Positions 9,586 to 21,333 are shown, counted from the first letter of the stretch. The stretch: 64,000 nucleotides of DNA from Pseudomonas fortuita (GCF_026898135.2 NZ_CP114035.2:1095501-1159500), one strand, 5' to 3'. Program-made: numbers and translations. Notes: generated from the sequence alone by a model not told the origin.

Positions 9586-10285
9586 ATTGAATTTTCCAGC
9601 GACTGTGAAGGTTCACGACCTGGCGGATGCCAAGGCGTTGGCTGCCACCCTGGCCCATGATGTTGCCGAACGCCTTCGTGCAGCGATTGCTGCCAAGGGC
9701 CAGGCCTGCGTGGTGCTGTCGGGTGGCCGCAGCCCGGTGCCATTCCTTGAGCAGTTGGCCAGTGAAACCCTGGACTGGGCCAAGGTCACCGTCAGCCTGG
9801 CCGATGAGCGCTGGGTGCCGGTGGAGCACGCTGACAGCAACGCCGGGCTGTTGGCCCGCCACCTGCTCAAAGGCGCGGCAGCCAAGGCCCGCTTTGTCGG
9901 CCTGTACCAGCAGGCGGACAACCTCGATACCGCAGCTGGCAAGGCCGACCAGGCTCTGCTTGCACTGCCGCCAATCGACGTGCTGGTACTGGGCATGGGT
10001 GATGACGGCCATACCGCCTCGCTGTTCCCTGGCAGCCCAAACCTGAAAGCAGGCCTGGACCTCGCCAGCGGGCGTCGCTGCCTGCCGTTGCTGGCGCCGA
10101 GCGTGCCGCACCAGCGCCTGTCGATGACCCGCTCGCTGCTGGCCAGCGCCGCCTTCACAGCGCTGTCCGTGCAAGGGCCGGGCAAACTCGCTACCCTGCG
10201 CGCCGCGCTGGCTGGCAACGACCTTACTGAAATGCCGATTCGCGCTTTTCTTCACGACCCCCTGGACATCTACTGGTGCCCATGA
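9572..10285 (+). CDS. pgl: 6-phosphogluconolactonase
   Basis: This 237-residue enzyme hydrolyses 6-phosphogluconolactone, the product of Zwf. It carries [15 protein letters not shown] and LADERWVP near the start, and [15 protein letters not shown] in the middle, all characteristic of the glucosamine-6-phosphate isomerase/6-phosphogluconolactonase fold. I chose the ATG at 9572, preceded by GGGAGGG, so the gene starts inside the last 14 bases of zwf; an ATG 15 bases earlier is too close to that ribosome site. Confidence 0.94.
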   Translation: MEISELNFPATVKVHDLADAKALAATLAHDVAERLRAAIAAKGQACVVLSGGRSPVPFLEQLASETLDWAKVTVSLADERWVPVEHADSNAGLLARHLLKGAAAKARFVGLYQQADNLDTAAGKADQALLALPPIDVLVLGMGDDGHTASLFPGSPNLKAGLDLASGRRCLPLLAPSVPHQRLSMTRSLLASAAFTALSVQGPGKLATLRAALAGNDLTEMPIRAFLHDPLDIYWCP

Positions 10286-10302
10286 GCCAAGGATCCACTG
10301 TC

Positions 10303-10983
10303 ATGACCACCCTCGAACGCCCACAGCCAAAGCTCTCGATGGCCGCCAAAGCCGCCCGGATCGACGCCATTTGCGAACAGGCGCGCATCCTGCCGGTAAT
10401 CACCATCGCCCGTGAGGAAGACATCCTGCCGCTGGCCGATGCCCTGGCCGCCGGTGGGATCCGTACCCTGGAAGTGACCCTGCGTTCGCAGCATGGGCTC
10501 AAAGCCATTCAGGTGCTGCGTGAACAGCGCCCGGAGTTGTGCGTAGGCGCGGGTACCGTGCTCGACCGCAGTATGTTCGCCGCTGTCGAGGCTGCCGGAG
10601 CACAGTTCGTCGTTACCCCGGGCATTACCCAGGACATCCTGAAGGCGGGCGTGGACAGTGAAATCCCGCTGCTGCCGGGCATCAGTACGCCATCCGAAAT
10701 CATGATGGGCTATGCCTTGGGCTACCGCCGGTTCAAGTTGTTCCCGGCCGAAATCAGCGGCGGCGTGGCGGCGATCAAGGCCTTTGGTGGCCCGTTCGGC
10801 GATATTCGCTTCTGTCCAACCGGCGGCGTGAACCCGGCCAACGTGCGTAACTACATGGCCTTGTCCAATGTAATGTGCGTGGGGGGTACCTGGATGCTCG
10901 ACAGCAGCTGGATCAAGAACGGCGATTGGGCGCGGATCGAAGCGTGCAGTGCCGAGGCGATGGCGCTGCTGGACGCCAACTGA
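10303..10983 (+). CDS. eda: 2-keto-3-deoxy-6-phosphogluconate (KDPG) aldolase
   Basis: This 226-residue class I aldolase cleaves KDPG to pyruvate and glyceraldehyde 3-phosphate. The Schiff-base lysine lies in RRFKLFPAE (about K145) and the catalytic glutamate in TLEVTLR (about E57). I chose the ATG at 10303 because AAGGAT precedes it and the family begins MTTLERPQPKLS; upstream in-frame ATGs at 10276 and 10282 overlap pgl. It is the last gene of the operon, followed by a strong terminator. The product substrate KDPG is also the HexR inducer, so the operon forms a feedback loop with its regulator. Confidence 0.96.
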   Translation: MTTLERPQPKLSMAAKAARIDAICEQARILPVITIAREEDILPLADALAAGGIRTLEVTLRSQHGLKAIQVLREQRPELCVGAGTVLDRSMFAAVEAAGAQFVVTPGITQDILKAGVDSEIPLLPGISTPSEIMMGYALGYRRFKLFPAEISGGVAAIKAFGGPFGDIRFCPTGGVNPANVRNYMALSNVMCVGGTWMLDSSWIKNGDWARIEACSAEAMALLDAN

Positions 10984-11008
10984 ATTTGTTGTGTGCTTTA
11001 CGGCTTGT

Positions 11009-11037
11009 GGGGCGCTTGGTCGGCGCCCCTTTTTTTT
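11009..11037 (+). terminator. Rho-independent terminator of zwf-pgl-eda
   Basis: GGGGCGC at 11009-11015 pairs with GCGCCCC at 11023-11029 and is followed by eight T's (11030-11037). Confidence 0.93.
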
Positions 11038-11050
11038 GCCCCGAATAATG

Positions 11051-11082
11051 GAAAAAGCCCGCTTTCAACAGCGGGCTTTTTC
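11051..11082. terminator. Bidirectional terminator between eda and leuA
   Basis: GAAAAAGCCCGC at 11051-11062 is the exact complement of GCGGGCTTTTTC at 11071-11082, with an 8-base loop. The A-run and T-run let it work on both strands; for leuA it lies 15 bases after the stop. Confidence 0.92.
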
Positions 11083-11097
11083 TTTTCGCAAGCGTGC

Positions 11098-12771
11098 TCA
11101 GGCTGCCTTGGCATCCTGCTGGCTCAGCGAGCGGTTCAACGCGCTGAACAGTGCCTTGAAGCTGGCCGTGGTGATGTTTTCATCGATGCCCACGCCATGC
11201 ACCGGGCGGCCACCGGCCACGCGCAGTTCAATGTAGGCTGCGGCCTTGGCATTGGTGCCTGCGCCAATGGCGTGCTCGTTGTAGTCCATGATCTCCACGG
11301 CAATCGGCAGGCCGGCTACCAGGGCTTCGAGGGCACCGTTGCCCTTGCCGCGCCAGTGCAGGGTGGTTTCGCCTTCACCGGCAACTTCCACTTCCACGGC
11401 GCTGTGGCCGTTTTCTTCCTGCAGGCGGTGGCTGACCAGCGCGTATGGCGCGTTGGCCTGGAGGTATTCCTTGTGCAGCAGGCTGTAGATCTGCTGGGCG
11501 GTCATTTCCAGGCCGAGGCGGTCGGTTTCACCCTGAACCACCTGGCTGAACTCGATCTGCATGCGGCGTGGCAGGCTGATGCCATATTCCTGTTCGAGCA
11601 GGTAGGTGATGCCGCCTTTACCCGACTGGCTGTTGACGCGGATAACCGCCTCGTAGCTGCGGCCGATGTCGGCCGGGTCGATTGGCAGGTACGGTACCTC
11701 CCACAGTTCGCCTTCCTGCTGCTTGGCGAAACCCTTGCGGATGGCATCCTGGTGCGAGCCGGAGAAGGCAGTATGGACCAGGTCGCCCACGTACGGGTGG
11801 CGTGGGTGCACCGGCAGCTGGTTGCACTCTTCGACCACCTTGCGCACGCCGTCGATGTCGGAGAAGTCCAGCAACGGGTCGATGCCTTGGGTGTAGAGGT
11901 TCAGGGCCAAGGTCACCAGGTCGACGTTACCGGTACGCTCGCCATTGCCGAACAGGCAGCCTTCGGCGCGGTCGGCGCCGGCCATCAGGCCCAGCTCGGT
12001 GGCAGCAATACCGGTGCCACGGTCGTTGTGGCAGTGCAGGCTGATGATCACGCTGTCGCGGCGGCTGACATTGCGGCAGAACCACTCGATCTGGTCGGCG
12101 TAGATGTTTGGCGTGGACACTTCCACCGTGGCCGGCAGGTTGAGGATGATCTTGTGCTCAGGCGTCGGGTTCCACACCTCGATGACTGCATCGCAGACTT
12201 CCTTGGCGAACTCCATTTCAGTGGCGCTGAAGGTTTCTGGCGAGTACTGGAAGGTCCACTGGGTTTCCGGCTGCTGGGCAGCGTACTTGACGAACAGCTT
12301 GGCGGCGTTCACCGCGATGTCTTTTACGCCTTGCTTGTCCTGGTTGAAGACAATGCGGCGGAACGACGGGCTGGTGGCGTTGTACAGGTGGACGATGGCC
12401 TTCTTCGCACCGCGCAGCGATTCGAAGGTGCGTGCGATCAGGTCTTCACGGGCCTGGGTGAGCACCTGGATGGTGGTGTCGTCCGGGATGTGGCCGTCCT
12501 CGATCAGGGTGCGAACGAAGTCGAAATCGGTCTGCGAGGCAGACGGGAACGACGCTTCGATTTCCTTCACGCCCACCTGCACCAGGGTCTTCCAGAAGCG
12601 CAGTTTCTTCTCCGAATCCATCGGCTCGATCAGCGACTGGTTGCCATCACGCAGGTCGGAGCTGCACCAGATCGGCGCGGCGGTGATGGTCTTCGACGGC
12701 CAGGTACGGTCAGGCAGGTCGATGGTCGGAAAGGCGCGGTATTTCTTCGAAGGGTCTTTGAGCATGGTCAT
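11098..12771 (-). CDS. leuA: 2-isopropylmalate synthase
   Basis: This 557-residue enzyme condenses acetyl-CoA with 2-oxoisovalerate, the first committed step of leucine synthesis. It has the TIM-barrel signature [11 protein letters not shown] at about residues 37-47, the metal-binding HCHNDRGTG in the middle, and a C-terminal regulatory domain for leucine feedback. The length matches the long LeuA2 type. An AAGGATTG ribosome site precedes the ATG. A short leucine-rich leader ORF lies 76 bases upstream, suggesting attenuation-like control. Confidence 0.96.
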   Translation of the reverse strand: MTMLKDPSKKYRAFPTIDLPDRTWPSKTITAAPIWCSSDLRDGNQSLIEPMDSEKKLRFWKTLVQVGVKEIEASFPSASQTDFDFVRTLIEDGHIPDDTTIQVLTQAREDLIARTFESLRGAKKAIVHLYNATSPSFRRIVFNQDKQGVKDIAVNAAKLFVKYAAQQPETQWTFQYSPETFSATEMEFAKEVCDAVIEVWNPTPEHKIILNLPATVEVSTPNIYADQIEWFCRNVSRRDSVIISLHCHNDRGTGIAATELGLMAGADRAEGCLFGNGERTGNVDLVTLALNLYTQGIDPLLDFSDIDGVRKVVEECNQLPVHPRHPYVGDLVHTAFSGSHQDAIRKGFAKQQEGELWEVPYLPIDPADIGRSYEAVIRVNSQSGKGGITYLLEQEYGISLPRRMQIEFSQVVQGETDRLGLEMTAQQIYSLLHKEYLQANAPYALVSHRLQEENGHSAVEVEVAGEGETTLHWRGKGNGALEALVAGLPIAVEIMDYNEHAIGAGTNAKAAAYIELRVAGGRPVHGVGIDENITTASFKALFSALNRSLSQQDAKAA

Positions 12772-12847
12772 GGAAGCAATCCTTTTGTGTGCGGCCGAGA
12801 TCGGGCCTGCCGAGCGATAACGAGATGAAGAGGCGAGGCGACGCGAT

Positions 12848-12925
12848 TCAGCCTGGTAGTCGGGCGCTGACCAGGCAGAGGCTGCGATGTTGTCGGAGCA
12901 GGATGAGGGTGCTGAAGGTTTTCAT
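12848..12925 (-). CDS. Putative leu leader peptide upstream of leuA (25 residues)
   Basis: The ORF encodes [20 protein letters not shown] followed by ARLPG. Six of its 25 residues are leucine, grouped at LILL and LCL, and it ends 76 bases before leuA. A GGTTGAGGG purine run precedes the ATG closely. Its distal part forms a 7-bp hairpin (GCCTGGT 12851-12857 with ACCAGGC 12870-12876) in the transcript. These are the hallmarks of a ribosome-stalling leader. I see no T-run after the hairpin, so a classical rho-independent attenuator is not evident; control could act on leuA translation or through Rho. Confidence 0.72.
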   Translation of the reverse strand: MKTFSTLILLRQHRSLCLVSARLPG

Positions 12926-13088
12926 GCCCTCAACCCTAACCAGAGAGGTCAGGGATGGCAAGTGTCCAGAAAAAATTGAGAGAAATGCTTAAAAAAAGCG
13001 ATTGGGCGAGATTTTATGGCTGTAATTTGTTGAGTGTTTCGTGTTTTTTGCGCGGTATATTTCGATGGCGCAACCCAGTGGTAAGGGT

Positions 13089-13205
13089 GCTGCCTGTGCT
13101 GGCCTCTTCGCGGGTAAACCCGCTCCCACAGGGATCGCGCCGCATTTGAAAGCTACGTCGTACCTATGGAGCGGGTTTACCCGCGAAGAGGCCAGCATAG
13201 GCAGC
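13089..13205. repeat. REP-type inverted pair between leuA and the M23 peptidase gene
   Basis: The arms 13089-13126 and 13168-13205 are reverse complements over 38 bases with one mismatch. They contain the common P. putida REP core GGCCTCTTCGCGGGTAAACC. The 287 bases between the leader ORF and the peptidase gene hold nothing else that I can identify. Confidence 0.9.
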
Positions 13206-13212
13206 GCAGGTC

Positions 13213-14040
13213 TCAGGGTTGGAACGCGCCGATGAAAATAGCCGGGTCCACCCGCGCATCATTCAGGCTGACGTTCCAGTGCATGTGCGGCCCGGTTGCC
13301 CGCCCGGTCGAGCCCACGCGCCCGACCACCTCGCCACGGCGCAGTGATTGCCCCACCTGCACATCGATCTTCGACATGTGGCAGAACATGCTGATAAAGC
13401 CCTGCCCATGGTCGACGAACACCGTGCGGCCATTGAAGAAGTAATCCCCCACCAGGATCACCTTGCCATTGGCCGGTGTCTTGATCGGTGTCCCCGCTGG
13501 CACTGCAAAGTCCAGCCCGGCATGCGGGTTGCGCTCTTCACCGTTGAAGAAGCGGCGCACGCCGAATTTGCTCGACAGCGGGCCGTTGACCGGCTTGTCG
13601 AGGACCAGGTTGCTTGGCAGGGTCGGGCTGAAGCTGCGGTAGGCCTTGATCTGTTCGGCCAGCTCGCGGTCGATGCGCTTGAGGTCGGCCGGGTTCGGGT
13701 TGACCTGGCGAGTGTTCTTCAGCGTGATGCGCTGTTCCGGGTATTTCTTGCTCCCGACGCTGAAGGGCAGGGTGCGGCCGTCCTGGCTCAGCACGGCAGT
13801 GCCGGGCTTCTGGGTCAGCGGGATGCCGACGATGGCCAGCCAGTTGTCCTGCTCCTTCACCACCAGCACCGGCTTGCCGTCGAAACGGGCGCTGGGCGCG
13901 CTTGTGGCGGGGCCCAGGTCAACCACCGCCACGCCACCCGGCACCGGCTTGTTCAGTGTGCGGGTGATATAGCTGGCCTGGGCGCCGCCGGCGAGCAGCA
14001 CGAGGGAGAGGGCGAGCAGGGGCGCGAGCAGGCGGGGCAT
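13213..14040 (-). CDS. M23-family (LytM) metallopeptidase, exported
   Basis: This 275-residue periplasmic protein has a signal peptide (AGGAQA-S near residue 22) and a C-terminal LytM/lysostaphin domain with the zinc ligands in NPHAGLDFAVPAG (HxxxD) and HMHWN (HxH), plus the intervening HGQGFISMFCHM. Intact ligands argue for peptidoglycan endopeptidase activity. The N-terminal half resembles the region preceding LytM in Pseudomonas homologues. It starts 3 bases after the xseA stop and is probably co-transcribed with it. Confidence 0.87.
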   Translation of the reverse strand: MPRLLAPLLALSLVLLAGGAQASYITRTLNKPVPGGVAVVDLGPATSAPSARFDGKPVLVVKEQDNWLAIVGIPLTQKPGTAVLSQDGRTLPFSVGSKKYPEQRITLKNTRQVNPNPADLKRIDRELAEQIKAYRSFSPTLPSNLVLDKPVNGPLSSKFGVRRFFNGEERNPHAGLDFAVPAGTPIKTPANGKVILVGDYFFNGRTVFVDHGQGFISMFCHMSKIDVQVGQSLRRGEVVGRVGSTGRATGPHMHWNVSLNDARVDPAIFIGAFQP

Positions 14041-14043
14041 GTG

Positions 14044-15423
14044 TCAGTCCAGTAATGAGAGGGTGACCGGGGTCAGGTGGTTGTCTTCGACCCGCACCTG
14101 CAGTTCGCCTTCGTTCAGGCGGGCGGTCAGGCGCTGGCCATTGCGGGTCTGTTCGGCACTGCGAATGGCCTGGCCCTGGTCGTCCAGCAGGATGCTGTAG
14201 CCGCGGGCGAGGGTGGCCAGCGGGCTCACCACCTGCAGGGTTTGCAGTTGGGCCTGGAAGCGTTGGCGGCGGTCTTTCAGCACCTCGCGCATGGCCCGTG
14301 GCAGGCGCTCGGCCAGGCTGTCCAGGCGCTGGCTCAGCAATTTCAGGTTGCGCCCCGGGTGCTGCGCGGCCAGGCGCGTGTCCATGCGTGCCACGCGCTC
14401 GCGGCGCTGATTGAGGCTGAGCATGAAAGCGCGGCGCAGGCGCATGTCCAGGTCGTCCAGGCGCTGGGCCTGCTGGCGCAGGCGTTCGCCCGGGTGGCGC
14501 AGGCGCCGGGTCAGTGATTCCAGGCGCAGCCGGTCATGGGTCAGGCGGTTCTGCATGCGCAGCAGCAGGCGCCGCTGCAGGCCGTCCAGCCGTTGCTGCA
14601 AGCCACTGTTGTCGGGGGCCAGCAACTCCGCGGCGGCAGACGGCGTGGGTGCCCGTACGTCGGCAACGAAGTCGCTGATCGACACATCGGTTTCATGGCC
14701 CACGGCGCTGACGATAGGGGTGACGCAGGCGGCTACGGCACGCGCCACGGCTTCTTCGTTGAAGCACCACAGGTCTTCCAGCGAACCACCACCGCGGGCC
14801 AGTATCAGCGCGTCGAAACCAAGGCTGTCGGCCAGGCGAATGGCGCGCACGATCTGCGCGATGGCTTCACGGCCCTGCACCGCCGTGGGAATCAGGTTCA
14901 GCTCCACTTGTGGAGCGCGGCGGCCGAACACGCTGATGATGTCGCGGATCACGGCGCCGGTAGGCGAGCTGATGATGCCGATACGTTGAGGGTGGGCCGG
15001 TAGCGGTTTTTTGCGTTCGGCGCTGAACAGCCCCTCGGCACTGAGCTTTTCCTTCAGCGCCTCGAAGGCCAGGCGCAGTGCGCCGTCGCCGGCCGGCTCG
15101 ACGGTGTCGAGGATCAGCTGGTAGTCGCCACGCCCTTCAAACAGCGAAACCTTGCCGCGTACCCGCACTGCCAGGCCGTCGCGCAGCGCCTGGCGCACCC
15201 GCGTGGCGTTCTGCCGGAACAGCGCGCAACGCACCTGGGCGCCGCTGTCCTTGAGGGTGAAGTACATGTGGCCGGATGCCGGGCGGGCAAGGTTGGAGAT
15301 TTCGCCTTCCACCCAGACGCTGCGGAACACGTCTTCCAGCAGCACGCGGGCGCGGCCGTTGAGTTGGCTGACGGTAAGGACCTCACGGTCCAGGCCGAGT
15401 CGTTCGAAGGGGTCTTTGATCAT
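14044..15423 (-). CDS. xseA: Exodeoxyribonuclease VII large subunit
   Basis: This 459-residue protein is the large, catalytic subunit of the single-strand exonuclease ExoVII. It has an N-terminal OB-fold (VEGEISNLARPASGHMYFTL at about 41-60), the central domain with ISSPTGAVIRDI, ARGGGSLEDLWCFNEE and SAVGHETDVSISDFVADVRA, and a long Arg/Leu-rich coiled coil. I chose the ATG at 15423 because the family begins with MIKDPFERLGL; ATGs 12 and 21 bases upstream in frame are also possible, and none has a strong ribosome site. Confidence 0.94.
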   Translation of the reverse strand: MIKDPFERLGLDREVLTVSQLNGRARVLLEDVFRSVWVEGEISNLARPASGHMYFTLKDSGAQVRCALFRQNATRVRQALRDGLAVRVRGKVSLFEGRGDYQLILDTVEPAGDGALRLAFEALKEKLSAEGLFSAERKKPLPAHPQRIGIISSPTGAVIRDIISVFGRRAPQVELNLIPTAVQGREAIAQIVRAIRLADSLGFDALILARGGGSLEDLWCFNEEAVARAVAACVTPIVSAVGHETDVSISDFVADVRAPTPSAAAELLAPDNSGLQQRLDGLQRRLLLRMQNRLTHDRLRLESLTRRLRHPGERLRQQAQRLDDLDMRLRRAFMLSLNQRRERVARMDTRLAAQHPGRNLKLLSQRLDSLAERLPRAMREVLKDRRQRFQAQLQTLQVVSPLATLARGYSILLDDQGQAIRSAEQTRNGQRLTARLNEGELQVRVEDNHLTPVTLSLLD

Positions 15424-15491
15424 GGCAGGCATCATAAAGGACATCCGCCCCGGTTGTCTGTCTTGCCCCTACTGCCAGCCTTGACCCAATC

Positions 15492-15612
15492 CTTGTGGAG
15501 GCGGCCTTACGTCGCGAAAGGGCCGCAACGCGGCCCCGGCACTTCATGCGGCGAAGCTGAAAACCTGGGGCCGCTTCGCAGCCCTTTCGCGACGCAAGGC
15601 CGCTCCCACAAG
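15492..15612. repeat. REP-type imperfect inverted pair
   Basis: The arms 15492-15537 and 15567-15612 pair imperfectly over 46 bases. The arm sequence (GCGGCCTTACGTCGCGAAAG) belongs to the same family as the gtsA-gtsB repeat. It separates xseA from the LysR gene. Confidence 0.85.
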
Positions 15613-15628
15613 ATCGCAGCCGGTGCCT

Positions 15629-16507
15629 TCAGCCCTGCATCGTCGCCACGAACTGCCGCACCATCTGCCCTGCATCGCGACGACAGGCCAGTGCCACTGT
15701 GCTCTGGCAATCACCGTCCAGCGCCACGAAGCTGACTGAAGCCGGCGCAATCTCACGCATGCACTGCGGCAACAGCGCCACCCCGAACCCCGCCTGAATC
15801 AGCTGCAACTGCGTGGTCTTGCGCGACAGCACCTGCGCCGCTTGCGGGAAGAAGCCTGCCTCCATGCACAGCGAAGCCGACAGGTAACTCAGCCCGCCAC
15901 GGTCCCGGTGCGGGATGGAAATGAAGCGCTCTTCCCTCAGCTGCTCCAGTTTCACCCGTGGCGCGCTGGCCAAGGGGTGCCCGGCAGCGACCGCCAGCAA
16001 CAAGGGTTCGCTGAACAGTTCATGCAGCACCACACCTTCGTGCTGACGCAGCACCGGCAACCGCAGCAGGCCGATATCCAGCCGCCCGGCAGCAATATCT
16101 TCCAGCTGTGCCTCCGAAGACTGCTGCGCAATCTCCAGCGAAACCCCCGGGTTGTCTTTCAGGTAGTCGGCCAGGCGAGCCAGCAGCGTGCCGGTCAGCG
16201 GCACGGTACTGGAATGGTTCAGGCGCAGACTGCCTTGCAACCCCTCGCCAATGTCGCGGGTTACCCGCTCGGCTTGTGCAAGGTCGGCCAGCAAGCGCCG
16301 CGCCCGTTCAAGCAATGCTTCGCCGGCCAGTGTCAGGCGTGGCAGGCGCGCGGTGCGTTCGAACAGCGGCGTGCCCAGTTGCTGCTCCAGCTCCTTGATC
16401 TGCCGGCTAAGCGCCGACTGGGCGATGTACAGCCGTTCGGCGGCAGCGCTGAAACTGCCGCACTCGGCGATTTCAACGAAGTAACGCAACTGGCGGATCG
16501 AGGTCAT
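15629..16507 (-). CDS. LysR-family transcriptional regulator
   Basis: This 292-residue regulator has an N-terminal winged helix-turn-helix (MTSIRQLRYFVEIAECGSFS, then AAERLYIAQSALSRQIKELE) and a C-terminal effector-binding domain of normal length (about 90-290). It is divergent from a TauE/SafE permease gene only 97 bases away. In LysR pairs of this arrangement the regulator usually controls the neighbour in response to its substrate. The effector is unknown. Confidence 0.9.
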   Translation of the reverse strand: MTSIRQLRYFVEIAECGSFSAAAERLYIAQSALSRQIKELEQQLGTPLFERTARLPRLTLAGEALLERARRLLADLAQAERVTRDIGEGLQGSLRLNHSSTVPLTGTLLARLADYLKDNPGVSLEIAQQSSEAQLEDIAAGRLDIGLLRLPVLRQHEGVVLHELFSEPLLLAVAAGHPLASAPRVKLEQLREERFISIPHRDRGGLSYLSASLCMEAGFFPQAAQVLSRKTTQLQLIQAGFGVALLPQCMREIAPASVSFVALDGDCQSTVALACRRDAGQMVRQFVATMQG

Positions 16508-16560
16508 GCCATGCCTTTTTGAGATGGGTTTGACAGTAAAGGCATATTAGTCGGCATGGC
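16508..16560. promoter_or_regulatory. Nested inverted repeats and TTGACA box between LysR and TauE/SafE genes
   Basis: GCCATGCC (16508-16515) mirrors GGCATGGC (16553-16560), and inside it ATGCCTTT (16511-16518) mirrors AAAGGCAT (16538-16545). A consensus -35 box TTGACA lies at 16530-16535 with no good -10, as is typical of activator-dependent LysR targets. The operator assignment is inferred. Confidence 0.45.
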
Positions 16561-16604
16561 TCGTGTCTGGCTAATCTTTGCCTGTCTTCCCAGGAACCGC
16601 TGCC

Positions 16605-17360
16605 ATGCTCGCCCAACTGTCGTTTTCCGGCCTCGATTGGCTACCCATCCTGCTGGGTGTCGGCGTTGCTTATGTCGTATTCGGCATTGCCGGTTTCGGT
16701 ACCGCGCTGGTGGCCGGGCCGATATTGATCCATTTCATGCCGTTGTCGCGCATCATCCCGCTACTGGTGCTGCTGGACTTCGTTGCCGCGTTCGGCAACC
16801 TGCTGCCGTCGCGCCGGGATGTGGTGCGCAGCGAGTTGTTGCGGCTGTTACCGTTCATGGCCCTGGGCTGCACGTTGGGCGTGGTGTTCCTGCTGCAACT
16901 GAAATCCGACCTTTTGCTGCTGTTGATGGGCGTGTTCGTGACCGCCTATGCGTTATACGGGCTGGCAGTGAAGGCCCGGCCGGCCACCCTGTCAGGCTTG
17001 TGGGCGGTGCCGATGGGTACGGCAGGCGGGTTGTTCGGGGCGCTGTTCGGCAGTGGCGGGTTTCTTTATGCGCTTTACCTGAGCGCACGGCTGGAGGTAA
17101 AGGAACAGGTTCGCGCCACCCAGAGTGCGCTGATCAGTTGCAGTACCGTAGTGCGCCTTTCGCTGTTCCTGATCGCCGGTGTCTATGCCGACCAAAGCCT
17201 GCTGCTGCTCGCAGCCTGCTTGCTGCCAGTCATGTTCGTCGGCCTCTGGGTGGGGCGCCGGCTGACCAACCGGTTGTCGCGTGAGGCTTTCGTTCGCCTG
17301 GTCACCTGGCTGGTGCTGGCCAGTGGCCTGGCGTTGATCGGTCGCTACCTGAGCGCCTGA
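16605..17360 (+). CDS. TauE/SafE-family membrane permease
   Basis: This 251-residue inner-membrane protein has about eight hydrophobic helices and the duplicated TauE/SafE pattern (GVAYVVFGIAGFGTALVAGP near the N-terminus, GTAGGLFGALFGSGGFLYAL in the second half). The family exports or imports small organic or sulfur anions such as sulfite or sulfoacetate. I chose the ATG at 16605, preceded by CCAGGAAC, over an upstream in-frame TTG. It is divergent from the LysR gene that probably controls it. The substrate is not evident. Confidence 0.87.
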   Translation: MLAQLSFSGLDWLPILLGVGVAYVVFGIAGFGTALVAGPILIHFMPLSRIIPLLVLLDFVAAFGNLLPSRRDVVRSELLRLLPFMALGCTLGVVFLLQLKSDLLLLLMGVFVTAYALYGLAVKARPATLSGLWAVPMGTAGGLFGALFGSGGFLYALYLSARLEVKEQVRATQSALISCSTVVRLSLFLIAGVYADQSLLLLAACLLPVMFVGLWVGRRLTNRLSREAFVRLVTWLVLASGLALIGRYLSA

Positions 17361-17407
17361 GCGGTAGAATTGCGCCATTACCGGCGTTTTTCAGGCTTGT
17401 CCCGTTC

Positions 17408-19521
<2,114 letters not shown>

Positions 19522-19542
19522 GGCTTCCAGCAATACAAGCAT

Positions 19543-19566
19543 GCGGGGCTGTCACGACAGCCCCGC
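19543..19566. other. Intercistronic hairpin between guaB and guaA
   Basis: GCGGGGCTGT (19543-19552) and ACAGCCCCGC (19557-19566) form a perfect 10-bp stem with a 4-base loop. The following sequence GTCGTTTCC is only weakly T-rich, so partial termination or mRNA processing is more likely than a full stop. Confidence 0.8.
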
Positions 19567-19599
19567 GTCGTTTCCGATTTCCACTGACGAGATTGAGTC

Positions 19600-21177
19600 A
19601 TGGCCCTCGACATTCACGCTCACCGCATCCTGATCCTCGATTTCGGTTCCCAGTACACCCAGCTGATCGCCCGCCGCGTGCGCGAAATCGGCGTGTACTG
19701 CGAACTGCACCCGTTCGACATGGACGATGAAGCGATCCGCGAATTCAACCCGCGCGGCATCATCCTCGCCGGCGGCCCCGAGTCGGTCCACGAAGCCAAC
19801 AGCCCGCGCGCGCCGCAGGCCGTGTTCGACCTGAACGTACCCGTGCTGGGCATCTGCTACGGCATGCAGACCATGGCCGAGCAGATGGGCGGCAAGGTTG
19901 AAGGTTCCGACCTGCGTGAGTTCGGTTATGCCCGCGTGGACGTGGTCGGCAAGAGCCGCCTGCTCGACGGCATCGAAGACCACGTTGACGCCGATGGCGT
20001 GCTGGGCCTTGATGTATGGATGAGCCACGGTGACAAGGTCACCCAGATGCCCGGCAACTTCCATGTACTGGCCAGCACCCCGAGCTGCCCGATCGCCGGC
20101 ATGTTCGACGATTCTCGCGGCTACTACGGCGTGCAGTTCCACCCGGAAGTGACCCACACCAAGCAGGGCGGTCGCATCCTGTCCCGTTTCGTGCAGGACA
20201 TTTGCGGCTGTGAAGCCCTGTGGACCGCCTCCAACATCGTTGAAGACGCCATCGCCCAGGTGCGTGCGCAAGTCGGTTCGGCCAACGTCCTGCTGGGCCT
20301 GTCCGGCGGCGTTGACAGCTCGGTGGTTGCTGCACTGCTGCACCGCGCCATCGGCGACCAGCTGACTTGCGTATTCGTCGACAACGGCCTGCTGCGCCTG
20401 CACGAAGGCGACCAGGTGATGGCCATGTTCAAAGAGAACATGGGCGTCAAGGTGATCCGCGCCGACGCTGAAAAGCAGTTCCTCGACAACCTGGAAGGCG
20501 AAGCCGACCCGGAGAAGAAGCGCAAGATCATCGGCCGCACCTTCATCGACGTCTTCGACGCCGAAGCCAGCAAGCTGGATAACATCCAGTTCCTCGCCCA
20601 AGGCACCATCTACCCGGACGTGATCGAGTCGGCTGGCGCCAAGAGCGGCAAGGCCCACGTGATCAAGTCGCACCACAACGTGGGTGGCCTGCCGGAGGAA
20701 ATGAACCTCAAGCTGGTCGAGCCGCTGCGTGAGCTGTTCAAGGACGAAGTGCGCAAGATTGGCCTGGAACTGGGCCTGCCGTACGACATGGTCTATCGCC
20801 ACCCGTTCCCGGGCCCGGGCCTGGGCGTGCGTATCCTTGGTGAAGTGAAGAAGGAATACGCCGACATCCTGCGTCGCGCTGACCACATCTTCATCGAAGA
20901 ACTGCGCAAGGCCGACTGGTACCACAAGACCAGCCAGGCATTCGTGGTGTTCCAGCCGGTCAAATCGGTGGGTGTTGTTGGCGACGGCCGTCGCTACGCC
21001 TGGGTCGTGGCCCTGCGTGCCGTCGAAACCGTGGACTTCATGACCGCGCGTTGGGCACACCTGCCATACGAGCTGCTGGAAACTGTCAGCGGCCGTATCA
21101 TCAACGAAATCGACGGTATCTCGCGCGTTACCTACGACGTGTCGAGCAAGCCGCCGGCCACCATCGAGTGGGAATAA
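19600..21177 (+). CDS. guaA: GMP synthase (glutamine-hydrolysing)
   Basis: This 525-residue enzyme aminates XMP to GMP. The N-terminal class I glutamine amidotransferase has the nucleophile in GICYGMQ (Cys86) and the His-Glu dyad in FHPEV. The ATP-pyrophosphatase domain has its P-loop LSGGVDSS at about residue 235, and the C-terminal dimerisation domain ends PATIEWE. It lies 78 bases after guaB and is probably in the same transcript. Confidence 0.97.
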   Translation: MALDIHAHRILILDFGSQYTQLIARRVREIGVYCELHPFDMDDEAIREFNPRGIILAGGPESVHEANSPRAPQAVFDLNVPVLGICYGMQTMAEQMGGKVEGSDLREFGYARVDVVGKSRLLDGIEDHVDADGVLGLDVWMSHGDKVTQMPGNFHVLASTPSCPIAGMFDDSRGYYGVQFHPEVTHTKQGGRILSRFVQDICGCEALWTASNIVEDAIAQVRAQVGSANVLLGLSGGVDSSVVAALLHRAIGDQLTCVFVDNGLLRLHEGDQVMAMFKENMGVKVIRADAEKQFLDNLEGEADPEKKRKIIGRTFIDVFDAEASKLDNIQFLAQGTIYPDVIESAGAKSGKAHVIKSHHNVGGLPEEMNLKLVEPLRELFKDEVRKIGLELGLPYDMVYRHPFPGPGLGVRILGEVKKEYADILRRADHIFIEELRKADWYHKTSQAFVVFQPVKSVGVVGDGRRYAWVVALRAVETVDFMTARWAHLPYELLETVSGRIINEIDGISRVTYDVSSKPPATIEWE

Positions 21178-21185
21178 GTTGAGCC

Positions 21186-21211
21186 ACAAGGGCGCCGCAA
21201 GGCGCCCTTGT
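21186..21211 (+). terminator. Terminator-like hairpin after guaA
   Basis: ACAAGGGCGCC (21186-21196) and GGCGCCCTTGT (21201-21211) form a perfect 11-bp stem closed by a GCAA tetraloop, 9 bases after the guaA stop. The T-run is weak (TGTATCTG). Confidence 0.78.
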
Positions 21212-21226
21212 TGTATCTGTCGCCTG

Positions 21227-21333
21227 TCCCGGCCCCTTCGCGGTAAAACCGCCCCCACAAAGTGCTGCACAAGCCTCAATCACTGTGCGGTCCCTGTGGC
21301 AGCGGGTTTACCCGCGAAGAGGCCAGCCCAGGC
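21227..21333. repeat. REP-type imperfect inverted pair
   Basis: The left element (about 21227-21259) and the right element (about 21295-21333) are imperfect reverse complements built on the GCGGGTTTACCCGCGAAGAG core. They separate guaA from the multicopper oxidase gene. Confidence 0.75.

Noticed and set aside
12772..12847. A rho-independent attenuator between the leu leader ORF and leuA
   Set aside because: A small GGCC-GGCC hairpin occurs but no T-run follows before the leuA ribosome site.
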